From positions 1-5,650 of the forward strand of contig DMAT01000093.1 of NCBI GenBank assembly GCA_003451635.1: a DNA stretch of 5,650 nt. Direction: 5' to 3'. Made by a program: the position numbers and the translations under genes. Shown here one piece after another: positions 1 through 5,650 of the stretch. The notes below the pieces were generated by a model. It was given only the letters and a program-made list of their open reading frames with translations, did no database searches and had not been told where the DNA came from. This DNA is from Syntrophus sp. (in: bacteria) (GTDB lineage Bacteria; Desulfobacterota; Syntrophia; Syntrophales; UBA8958). Position 1 is the stretch's first letter. Each line of letters starts with the position of its first letter.

Positions 1-1090
1 GCCACGTAAGCCTTGACGCCAAGACTGCCAGGTCATCGATCCGTAGCGCCTTGCCCTGCCGCCGCGACAGGTAGGCCAGGGAGGCAAAAGCCCCCATGTT
101 CATGAAAATATAGACCATCAGGTAGAAAGCGATGGCCGACGCCCCACCCTCGGGAATGGCCAAAAGTCCGATCAGGATATAGCCCGCCTGGGCAATCCCC
201 GAATAGGCCAGCATGCGGACGACGCTGGATTGCCGGAGGGCGGTAAAGTTCCCGATCACCATGCTGGCCACGGACATGAAGATGACCGCCGTCCAGATCA
301 GGTGCTGGCCGGGCCCGGAAATCCCCGTCCCGAAACGGAGGAAAACAGCAAAGACGGCAATCTTCGGCGCCACCGACATAAATGCTGTCACACAGACCGG
401 CGCCCCTTCATAGGCGTCGGGGGCCCACATGTGGAAGGGTGCGGCGGCGATCTTGAAGCCAAGGGCGACGAGCATCAAGGCTACCGCTGCCAGCATCAGG
501 GCCGGGGCCGCCGAGGGAGCGGCAAAAGCCGCCAGATTTGTCGTTCCCGTTGCACCGTAGTAGAGGGCAAGACCGAGGAGAAACAGGGCCGAGGAAAAGC
601 TTCCCAGTAAAAAATACTTGACGGCCCCTTCCATCCCCGCCCGGACGATCTTCATGAAGCCGACGAGGACATAGAGGGACAGGGAGAGGATTTCGATGCC
701 CAGGAAAATGACGAGGAGGTCCCCCGTAGAAGTCATGATCCCCATCCCGATCAGGGAAAAGAGGAGGAGGCTGTAGTATTCGCCGTTGTTTTTATGATCC
801 GGCAGGAAATCCCGGGCCAGGACGAAACTGATAAGGGCCGTCGTCAGGATCATCGCCTGGAAGAGGAGGGCGCCGTTGTCCTTTACGATCAGGCCGCCGA
901 AACCAACCGTCCCCTGATCCCACAGATAGAAAACGGATGCCATAGCGGCGATAACGGACAGGACGGCGACAGGCACAATGCCTTTCCCCCGGCCGCCGCC
1001 ACGGATAAAAAGCAGGGCCGTCGCCCCCGCCAGGAGGATGATCTCCGGGAGCAAACAGTAGAGATTAACGTCTTGAGGGATCATGTTCAT
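1..1090 (-). CDS. nuoN: NADH-quinone oxidoreductase subunit N, antiporter-like (3' end beyond window)
   Basis: NuoN is the antiporter-like membrane subunit of complex I closest to the E-channel region, and it helps pump protons across the inner membrane. The frame is open from 1090 to the left edge, giving the first 363 residues of a protein usually about 480-500 long. Hydrophobic helices follow one another throughout. Family residues are visible: Glu133 in FLGIEILSLSLYVLVG (TM5), Lys158 in EGAVKYFLLG, Lys213 in GFKIAAAPFHMWAPDAYEGAP (TM7) and Lys243 in SVAPKIAVF (TM8). These match E. coli Glu133, Lys158, Lys217 and Lys247. The TM12 lysine lies outside the window. I chose the ATG at 1090 because it overlaps the nuoM stop as ATGA and has AAAGG 10 nt upstream; a second in-frame ATG at 1084 is possible. 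One small oddity is Cys233, where the related APTPVT motif often has Pro or another residue. Identity is near certain; only the start choice is slightly open. Confidence 0.96.
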   Translation of the reverse strand, partial: MNMIPQDVNLYCLLPEIILLAGATALLFIRGGGRGKGIVPVAVLSVIAAMASVFYLWDQGTVGFGGLIVKDNGALLFQAMILTTALISFVLARDFLPDHKNNGEYYSLLLFSLIGMGIMTSTGDLLVIFLGIEILSLSLYVLVGFMKIVRAGMEGAVKYFLLGSFSSALFLLGLALYYGATGTTNLAAFAAPSAAPALMLAAVALMLVALGFKIAAAPFHMWAPDAYEGAPVCVTAFMSVAPKIAVFAVFLRFGTGISGPGQHLIWTAVIFMSVASMVIGNFTALRQSSVVRMLAYSGIAQAGYILIGLLAIPEGGASAIAFYLMVYIFMNMGAFASLAYLSRRQGKALRIDDLAVLASRLTW

Positions 1091-2646
1091 CGGTCCAATA
1101 CCTTTACAGAGTCGAGATTAGGTGGAACGGGAGTGGCCGCCACGGAGAGGGAAGCCGCCTTTATGGACGGGGCGGAAATCAGTTGCCGGGATATGGTCTC
1201 GACCCGGTCCGTGAGGTACGAAGGATACAGGCCGATGAAGAAGACGAGGAGTGTCAGGGGGATCATGACAAGTTTCTCAGCCAGGAATAAGTCCGCCACC
1301 GCGCCCGGGCGCCCCGAACGGTCCGTTTCGAAAAAGACCCGCTGCACCATCCAGAGCATATAAACGGCCCCCAGGATCAGGGTCGTGGCAGACAGGGCGC
1401 CGATCCACCATTGGTAACGGAATGCTCCCAAAAGGAGGAGAAACTCGCCGACAAAGCCGTTGAGTCCGGGAAGGCCCAGGGAAGACAGGGTCATGATGAC
1501 GAAGAATGTCGCCAGGACCGGGACCCTCGCCGCCAGCCCCCCCAGTTTGTTCATATCCCGCGTCTTTTGCCGCTCATAGAGGGCCCCGACGAGGATAAAG
1601 AGCGCCCCCGTGCTGAGGCCGTGATTGACCATCTGGATAATGCCCCCCTTCATCCCCGCCATATTCCCCGCCATGATGCCCACCACGATGAGCCCCATGT
1701 GGCTGACGCTCGAATAGGCCACAAGCTTCTTCAGATCGTGCTGGGCAAAGGCCACAAAGGCGCCGTAAATGACGCCGATGACGCCCAAGGCAATGATCGC
1801 CGGGGTGAAATATAATGCCGCTTCGGGAAGGAGGGGCAGACAGAAGCGCAAGATGCCGTAGATGCCCATTTTCAGAAGGACACCGGCGAGGATGACGCTT
1901 CCCGCCGTCGGGGCTTCCACGTGGGCGTCGGGGAGCCAGGTGTGGAAGGGGAAGATGGGAACCTTGATGGCAAAGGCCACAAAGAAGAGGATGAAAATCC
2001 CATATTGCCAGTGGGACGGAACATTCAGGGCGAGCCAGGAAACCATGTCAAAGCTGGAGACGCCGCCTAGCTGCCGGTTCAGAAAGGCCATCAGGATCAG
2101 ACCGATCAAAAGGAATACGCTTCCCGCCATGGTATAGATGATGAACTTAAGAGAGGCGTAGCGGCGGTTTTCACTGCCCCAGATCCCGATGATTAGGAAC
2201 ATGGGAATCAGCATCGCTTCCCAGAAAACGTAGAATAAAACGGCATCCAGGGATGCGAAGACCCCGAGGATTCCCGTTTCCAGAACGAGAAAGGAGATGA
2301 AGTAGGCCTTTTCCTTTAGCTGGATCTTGTTCCAGGAAACGAGGACGGCGGCGACGGAGAGAAATCCCGTCAGGGGCAACAGAAACAGGGAAAGACCGTC
2401 GATGCCCAGGTGGTACGAGATCCCCAGGGTGGCAATCCAGGGGACCTTCTCGACAAATTGAAAGCCCGCCTGTTCCGGGCGGAACTGCCAGAGCGGCAGG
2501 AGGGTCAGGGCGAAGGTGGCGAGGGTCGTGACCAGGGCAACCACCTGAATCCATTGCCTGCTTCTTGTTGCCAGGACGCCCAGGGCGCCGGCCAGGGGCA
2601 AAAAGACGATGAGCGTCAAGAGGGGAATGTCATTATTAAACAGCAT
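1087..2646 (-). CDS. nuoM: NADH-quinone oxidoreductase subunit M, antiporter-like
   Basis: NuoM is the central antiporter-like subunit of the complex I membrane arm and forms one proton channel. It has 519 residues (E. coli NuoM has 509), is complete, and is hydrophobic with about 14 membrane helices. Diagnostic features in order are: Glu143 in FYVFWEAMLIPMFLIIGIWG (TM5, equivalent of E. coli Glu144); Lys167 in YASLKFIIYT; Lys228 in AIKVPIFPFHTWLPDAHVEAPT (TM7, E. coli Lys234); Lys259 in GVLLKMGIYGILR (TM8, E. coli Lys265); HDLKKLVAYSSVSHMG at 303-318; and Glu401 in GLNGFVGEFLLLLG (TM12, E. coli Glu407). NuoM carries Glu where NuoL and NuoN carry Lys at this TM12 site, which separates it from its paralogues. 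The last 30 or so residues are a polar, Pro/Ala-rich tail likely outside the membrane. It lies 17 nt downstream of nuoL and overlaps nuoN by 4 nt. Confidence 0.98.
   Translation of the reverse strand: MLFNNDIPLLTLIVFLPLAGALGVLATRSRQWIQVVALVTTLATFALTLLPLWQFRPEQAGFQFVEKVPWIATLGISYHLGIDGLSLFLLPLTGFLSVAAVLVSWNKIQLKEKAYFISFLVLETGILGVFASLDAVLFYVFWEAMLIPMFLIIGIWGSENRRYASLKFIIYTMAGSVFLLIGLILMAFLNRQLGGVSSFDMVSWLALNVPSHWQYGIFILFFVAFAIKVPIFPFHTWLPDAHVEAPTAGSVILAGVLLKMGIYGILRFCLPLLPEAALYFTPAIIALGVIGVIYGAFVAFAQHDLKKLVAYSSVSHMGLIVVGIMAGNMAGMKGGIIQMVNHGLSTGALFILVGALYERQKTRDMNKLGGLAARVPVLATFFVIMTLSSLGLPGLNGFVGEFLLLLGAFRYQWWIGALSATTLILGAVYMLWMVQRVFFETDRSGRPGAVADLFLAEKLVMIPLTLLVFFIGLYPSYLTDRVETISRQLISAPSIKAASLSVAATPVPPNLDSVKVLDR
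1101..1105 (-). promoter_or_regulatory. Probable ribosome binding site for nuoN
   Basis: Minus-strand AAAGG lies in the last codons of nuoM, 10 nt before the ATG at 1090 and 16 nt before the alternative ATG at 1084. The spacing favours the first ATG, the one that overlaps the nuoM stop as ATGA. The match is weaker than those for nuoK and nuoM, so initiation may rely on coupling. Confidence 0.55.
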
Positions 2647-2658
2647 CTTTACTCAAAT

Positions 2659-2665
2659 CTCCTTT
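2659..2665 (-). promoter_or_regulatory. Ribosome binding site for nuoM overlapping the nuoL stop
   Basis: Minus-strand AAAGGAG overlaps the nuoL TAA stop and lies 12 nt before the nuoM ATG at 2646. The core is strong but the spacing is longer than usual. I see no nearer in-frame start codon that would fit better, so the ATG is kept. Confidence 0.75.
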
Positions 2666-4568
2666 AGAATAATCCGGCGAAATAAAGGGCAGTCCCGAGG
2701 ACGAGAAAGGTCCCGGCAATGACAGAGAAGGCATAATGGCGGAGTTGGCCGGTCTGTAAACCAGCCAGCAGCCGTCCGGCAAACATGGTCAGATATCCTG
2801 CGCCGTTCACGGCGCCGTCGATGATCCGGCTGTCGATGATCCGGGCGTTGAAGCGCGCCAGGATCTTCACGGGCCGAACCAGAAGGACGTCGTTGATTCT
2901 GTCCAGTCCGAACCCGCCGGCCAGGAGCGCCGCCGTTCTCGGGAAGGCATCGCCCAGGGCCGCCATCCGGTCTTTCTTTTTGGTAAACATGTAAACGGCC
3001 GCCGTCAGGATCGCCAGGATGGCCACCCCCTGGAGGACCGTCATAATTATCTCCAGATTATGCAAGGCCCCGGCATCGGCGGTCAGGGCCGTGGCGGGGA
3101 ACCCGAGGAAGCGGGCAAAGACCGTGTCTTTCGTAAACATGGGGAAACCCAGCAGGCCGGCGGTCAGGGCTCCGGCCGCGAGAATCGCCAGGGGCCATAC
3201 CATCAGTCGGGAGGGTAGGTGCAGGTGTCCATCATATTTTTTCGGACCGAAGAAGACGCCGAAGAGCTTCCCGCAGTAAAGCGCCGTAAGGAGGGCGCCG
3301 GCAAAGGCAACGAGCCAGAAAGTCATCCCGAAGTGTTCGAAACTCCCCCAAAGGATGGCATCCTTACTGAAAAACCCGGCCATGGGAAAGACGCCGGCCA
3401 ACGCCAGCAGTCCGGCGATGAAGGCCACCGCCGTGGCGGGGATCTCCAGGAAGAGGCCCCCCATACGGCTGATTTCCTGTTCACCGTTCATGGCATGGAT
3501 CACCGCCCCGGCTCCGAGGAAGAGGAGGCCCTTGAATATCCCGTGGGTCACCAGGTGAAATATACCGGCGGCGTACATGCCGCTCCCCACAGCCACGAAC
3601 ATGAAGCCGATCTGGCTCACCGTGGAATAGGCCAGGACCCGCTTGATGTCCGTTTGCCCCAGAGCGGAAAGGGCGGCGTAAACGGCGGTTGTCAGTCCCA
3701 CGGCGGAAATGACGAGGATCACTTCCGGGCTCTGCCCCAGGAGGGGCGATACCCGGCACATGAGATATACCCCGGCGTTGACCATGGTGGCGGCATGGAT
3801 CAGGGCCGAAACCGGCGTAGGACCCTCCATGGCGTCGGGGAGCCAGACATGGAGGGGAAACTGGGCGGACTTGCCCATGGCCCCCATGAACAGGAGGAGC
3901 GCCATGAGGGCGATAATGCCCGGAGATACGCCGTGGGAACCCTTGACGATCGTTGCCAGCTCGCGGTAATCCACGGTCTGAAAGACAACGATGATCAGCA
4001 ACATCCCCAGGATGAAACCGAAATCTCCGATCCGGTTGACGATGAAGGCCTTGCGGCCGGCGTCGCAGGCCGACTTTTTTTGATGCCAGAACCCGATGAG
4101 GAGATAGGAGCAGAGCCCCACCCCCTCCCAGCCGACGAACGTCAGGACCAGATTGTCCGCCAGAACCAAAAGGAGCATGAAAAAGATAAAGAGATTGAGA
4201 TATACGAAGAAGCGCCGGTATCCCTCGTCCCCCTTCATATAGCTTGCCGAGTAAATATGGATCAGGAACCCGATGCCCAGGACCACCAGGACCATAACCA
4301 TCGCCAGGGGGTCCAGGAGGAGGCCGACGCGAATCTGCAGGGCGCCGTCGGAAAGCCAGGTGTAGAGCGTCGTGGCGACGATGCGGGCGACGGGAGCGGC
4401 TGTCGTCATTTTCCAGAAAAACCCGAGGGCTACGGCCAGGGATAATCCTACGGACGAGACGGCGATGGCGGCAACCGTCGTCTCACGGAAACGACTGCCG
4501 ACAAGACCGTTCACGAGGACGCCCAGGGCCGGAAAGGCGAGGAGTAGCCAAAGATATTCGGAGGTCAT
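2664..4568 (-). CDS. nuoL: NADH-quinone oxidoreductase subunit L, distal antiporter-like subunit
   Basis: NuoL is the distal pumping subunit of complex I. It pairs an antiporter core with a long C-terminal lateral helix that runs along NuoM and NuoN. It has 634 residues (E. coli NuoL has 613) and is complete. Visible key residues are Glu148 in FVGWEGVGLCSYLLIGFW (TM5, E. coli Glu144), Lys173 and Asp182 in GRKAFIVNRIGDFGF, Lys233 in MGKSAQFPLHVWLPDAMEGPTP (TM7, E. coli Lys229), His258 in ALIHAATMVNAGVYL, His338 and His342 in FHLVTHGIFKGLLFLGAG, Lys346 (TM11), and Lys403 in AGFFSKDAIL (TM12, E. coli Lys399). After the core come roughly residues 540-600, assigned to the lateral helix region, and a final membrane helix at about 612-631. 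The region at 575-585 contains a tandem RIID repeat. Codons 163-165 form an A-rich run in otherwise GC-rich sequence. The ATG at 4568 has AAAGGG 8 nt upstream, inside the end of nuoK. Mrp-type MrpA is the main look-alike, but the nuo context excludes it. Confidence 0.98.
   Translation of the reverse strand: MTSEYLWLLLAFPALGVLVNGLVGSRFRETTVAAIAVSSVGLSLAVALGFFWKMTTAAPVARIVATTLYTWLSDGALQIRVGLLLDPLAMVMVLVVLGIGFLIHIYSASYMKGDEGYRRFFVYLNLFIFFMLLLVLADNLVLTFVGWEGVGLCSYLLIGFWHQKKSACDAGRKAFIVNRIGDFGFILGMLLIIVVFQTVDYRELATIVKGSHGVSPGIIALMALLLFMGAMGKSAQFPLHVWLPDAMEGPTPVSALIHAATMVNAGVYLMCRVSPLLGQSPEVILVISAVGLTTAVYAALSALGQTDIKRVLAYSTVSQIGFMFVAVGSGMYAAGIFHLVTHGIFKGLLFLGAGAVIHAMNGEQEISRMGGLFLEIPATAVAFIAGLLALAGVFPMAGFFSKDAILWGSFEHFGMTFWLVAFAGALLTALYCGKLFGVFFGPKKYDGHLHLPSRLMVWPLAILAAGALTAGLLGFPMFTKDTVFARFLGFPATALTADAGALHNLEIIMTVLQGVAILAILTAAVYMFTKKKDRMAALGDAFPRTAALLAGGFGLDRINDVLLVRPVKILARFNARIIDSRIIDGAVNGAGYLTMFAGRLLAGLQTGQLRHYAFSVIAGTFLVLGTALYFAGLF
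2817..2844 (-). repeat. Short tandem repeat in nuoL encoding RIIDS-RIIDG
   Basis: An identical 13-base unit (plus strand gtcgatgatccgg) occurs at 2817-2829 and again at 2832-2844, a period of 15 nt or five codons. It encodes Arg-Ile-Ile-Asp twice (NuoL residues 576-579 and 581-584) just before the conserved GAVNG segment. The reading frame is kept. It could be a recent five-codon duplication or chance convergence in a charged helix. Confidence 0.7.
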
Positions 4569-4573
4569 GAGGA

Positions 4574-4873
4574 TTACCCTTTCAAGTCTTTGATGAGGCT
4601 CATATCGAGCGTCTTATGGCTGCGGTACAGGGCGATGATAATTCCCAGCCCCACTGCCGCCTCGGCGGCGGCGATCATCATGATAATGAAGATGAAGATC
4701 TGCCCCTCCGTGCCGTAGAGAAAACGGGCGAAAGACGCGAAGATGAGATTAACGGCATTCAGCATGATTTCGATGCAAAGCAGGAGAACAACGGCATTGT
4801 TGCGGATGAAGAATCCCGCCGCGCCGATAGCGAAAAGGGCCATGCCGAGTCCGACGAAATGATAAAGGGTCAC
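4574..4873 (-). CDS. nuoK: NADH-quinone oxidoreductase subunit K (MrpC-like)
   Basis: NuoK is a three-helix inner-membrane subunit of complex I, homologous to MrpC, in the E-channel linking the quinone site to the antiporter-like subunits. It is 99 residues, essentially the family length (E. coli 100). The two buried glutamates essential for proton pumping are present: Glu35 in LLCIEIMLNAVNL (TM2, E. coli Glu36) and Glu71 in MIAAAEAAVGLGIIIALYR (TM3, E. coli Glu72). Helices lie at about 4-22, 27-50 and 58-83. The C-terminal tail is polar and positively charged. The start codon is GTG at 4873-4871, not ATG. It overlaps the nuoJ stop as GTGA and is backed by a strong AAGGAG 7 nt upstream, so this start is well supported and suggests translational coupling to nuoJ. 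nuoL begins 5 nt after the stop. Confidence 0.98.
   Translation of the reverse strand: MTLYHFVGLGMALFAIGAAGFFIRNNAVVLLLCIEIMLNAVNLIFASFARFLYGTEGQIFIFIIMMIAAAEAAVGLGIIIALYRSHKTLDMSLIKDLKG
4577..4582 (-). promoter_or_regulatory. Ribosome binding site for nuoL inside the nuoK 3' end
   Basis: Minus-strand AAAGGG forms the last two codons (Lys-Gly) of nuoK and lies 8 nt before the nuoL ATG at 4568. The same bases therefore serve as coding sequence and as the nuoL initiation signal. This supports the chosen start and coupling of the two genes. Confidence 0.75.
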
Positions 4874-5379
4874 GGGCGTTCTCCTTCCTTTCTGCTGATG
4901 ACGATGGCGGCGACGGCGGCAACCAGGAGGACGACCGAGGCCAACTCGAAGACCAGCAGATGCTTCGTGAAGAGATCGAGGGCTATCTGCCGGAGTCCTA
5001 TTACGGGCTGCTGCAAGGCCGCTGCCTTTGAAAAGGCGGCATCCCGCAGGGCAAGCCAGGTAAGAACGACGATGCCGACGGCGAACAACACGGCCGGGGC
5101 TACCGCCTTTACATCCACCAGGGAGATCAGGGGCTGGACGGACTCTTTAAGATTCAAAAGCATGATGACAAAGGCAAAGAGGACCAGCACAGCGCCGACA
5201 TAAACGATCACCTGGAAAAAGGCCACCAGCGGCGCCCCCATGAGGACATACAACCCGGCCAGGGCGAGCATTAAGGCCAGGAGGGACATGACGCCGTTGA
5301 CCGCCCTCTTGAAGAAAACAACGGCCAGGGCCACCGCAACGGCAAATGCGGACAATATCCAGAATATAACCGTCTCCAT
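4870..5379 (-). CDS. nuoJ: NADH-quinone oxidoreductase subunit J
   Basis: NuoJ is a five-helix inner-membrane subunit of complex I (mitochondrial ND6 counterpart), next to NuoK and NuoA in the E-channel region. It is 169 residues, within the usual range (E. coli 184). The signature third helix is present at about 52-76 (FFQVIVYVGAVLVLFAFVIM). It contains Tyr60 and Gly62, which correspond to the conserved Tyr59/Gly61 region of E. coli, where a helix bulge changes conformation during turnover. Other hydrophobic segments lie at about 3-23, 28-47, 92-111 and 141-161. The loop at about 112-140 is polar, and the C-terminus is short and charged. The ATG at 5379 shares its A with the nuoI TAA stop (TAATG). 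AGGGAG lies 6 nt upstream at 5386-5391, which fixes the start. The downstream end overlaps nuoK by 4 nt. Confidence 0.97.
   Translation of the reverse strand: METVIFWILSAFAVAVALAVVFFKRAVNGVMSLLALMLALAGLYVLMGAPLVAFFQVIVYVGAVLVLFAFVIMLLNLKESVQPLISLVDVKAVAPAVLFAVGIVVLTWLALRDAAFSKAAALQQPVIGLRQIALDLFTKHLLVFELASVVLLVAAVAAIVISRKEGERP
4881..4886 (-). promoter_or_regulatory. Ribosome binding site for nuoK (decides GTG start)
   Basis: Minus-strand AAGGAG lies 7 nt before the GTG at 4873, within the last codons of nuoJ. The strong match and ideal spacing support GTG as the true nuoK start. The GTGA overlap with the nuoJ stop suggests that ribosomes finishing nuoJ can start nuoK. Confidence 0.85.
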
Positions 5380-5650
5380 TATCTTCTCCCTGCAACTGCG
5401 GACTCTCGCCCGCCCGTTTCACATTGCAAAGCCTCGGTTTTCATGATGAGCTCCTCTTTTCGATATACCGCCAGTTCATAATCCCGGCCCATCCGGATGG
5501 CCTCCACCGGGCAGGCCTCGACGCAGAGGCCGCAGAAGGAACAGCGATTGAGATCCAGGGTATAGGACTGCAACTGCCGGACGCCGTCCCTCCCGTTTTC
5601 CGGGACCACGGTAATGCAGAGGCACGGACAGACCCGTTCGCAAAGCCCGC
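5379..5650 (-). CDS. nuoI: NADH-quinone oxidoreductase subunit I, 2x[4Fe-4S] ferredoxin-like (5' end beyond window)
   Basis: NuoI is the peripheral-arm subunit of complex I that carries clusters N6a and N6b, passing electrons towards NuoB and the quinone. Only the C-terminal 89 residues are visible; the frame is open to the right edge, so the gene is truncated by the window, not broken. The visible part begins inside the first cluster motif (GLCERVCP, its last two Cys). A linker follows (ITVVPENGRDGVRQLQSYTLDL), then the complete second motif Cys-x2-Cys-x2-Cys-x3-Cys-Pro in CSFCGLCVEACPVEAI. The segment GRDYELAVYRKEELIMKTEAL matches the usual NuoI region after the second cluster. The end, rich in Gly, Arg and Ala, is a short divergent tail. 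Two extra cysteines directly follow the first motif (CPCLCI). An internal GTG at 5609 is not the start, because the frame and the cluster motif extend upstream of it. The stop overlaps the nuoJ start by one base. Confidence 0.95.
   Translation of the reverse strand, partial: GLCERVCPCLCITVVPENGRDGVRQLQSYTLDLNRCSFCGLCVEACPVEAIRMGRDYELAVYRKEELIMKTEALQCETGGRESAVAGRR

Noticed and set aside
1082..1084. Second in-frame ATG as the nuoN start, which would separate nuoN from nuoM.
   Set aside because: It is possible, but AAAGG would then be 16 nt upstream, whereas the ATG at 1090 has better spacing and the common ATGA overlap.
794..1363. A 189-codon plus-strand open frame across the nuoM/nuoN junction.
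   Set aside because: It is antisense to two clearly real genes, has no domain I recognise, and has the same charged shadow composition as the other plus-strand frames.
1411..1815. Plus-strand open frame of 134 codons within nuoM.
   Set aside because: It is antisense to conserved NuoM helices, and its His/Asp/Arg-rich translation is the typical complement of hydrophobic codons.
2171..2554. Minus-strand open frame of 127 codons in another frame of nuoM.
   Set aside because: It lies wholly inside nuoM on the same strand, is rich in Pro, Arg and Gly, and matches nothing I know. NuoM in its own frame is intact.
2647..2663. A promoter or terminator between nuoL and nuoM, the widest gap in the window.
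   Set aside because: Seventeen bases hold only the binding-site region. I see no hairpin with a T-tract and no -35/-10 pair.
3219..4445. A 408-codon open frame on the plus strand, antisense to nuoL.
   Set aside because: Its translation is highly charged and low in complexity (rich in Glu, Asp, His, Gly, Gln), with no recognisable domain. It mirrors a GC-rich membrane-protein gene with strong codon bias. nuoL on the other strand has all family motifs, so this is a shadow frame.
5379..5609. Treating the GTG at 5609 as the start of a short 76-residue ferredoxin-like gene.
   Set aside because: The same frame continues upstream to the window edge and contains the end of the first iron-sulfur motif. 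This is the 3' part of nuoI, not a separate small gene.

Overview
The window is a continuous stretch of a bacterial respiratory complex I (NADH:quinone oxidoreductase, NDH-1) operon, read entirely from the minus strand. In transcription order (right to left) it holds the 3' end of nuoI, complete nuoJ, nuoK, nuoL and nuoM, and most of nuoN, which runs off the left edge. This is the canonical nuoIJKLMN order. I see no inserted foreign gene, mobile element, RNA gene, CRISPR array, promoter or terminator.

Layout: nuoI (5650-5379, 5' end missing) encodes the peripheral-arm subunit with two [4Fe-4S] clusters. nuoJ (5379-4870) and nuoK (4873-4574) encode small membrane subunits of the E-channel region between the quinone site and the antiporters. 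nuoL (4568-2664), nuoM (2646-1087) and nuoN (1090-1, 3' end missing) encode the three antiporter-like proton-pumping subunits. The genes are packed very tightly: nuoI/nuoJ share one base (TAATG), nuoJ/nuoK overlap as GTGA, nuoK/nuoL are 5 nt apart, nuoL/nuoM 17 nt apart, and nuoM/nuoN overlap as ATGA. This indicates one polycistronic message with likely translational coupling. There is no room for an internal intergenic promoter, and no stretch longer than 20 bases lacks a gene.

The products would work together as follows. Electrons pass along the iron-sulfur chain (ending near NuoI and NuoB) to a membrane quinone. The energy released travels through the charged-residue axis of NuoJ/K and NuoN/M/L to drive proton (possibly Na+) translocation. 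The glutamates and lysines known to be essential in the E. coli and Thermus enzymes are present in every complete subunit and in the visible part of NuoN, so the complex looks functional.

Organism: a bacterium of moderately high GC, with strong AAGGAG-type ribosome binding sites. The sequence style (for example the NuoL segment with KKSACDAGRKAFIVNRIGD, and a NuoI ending its first cluster motif in Cys-Ile) reminds me of Desulfobacterota (former Deltaproteobacteria). That is an impression from memory, not a search result.

I found no evidence of an undescribed system. The findings below are small local oddities in an otherwise ordinary housekeeping operon and are scored low accordingly.
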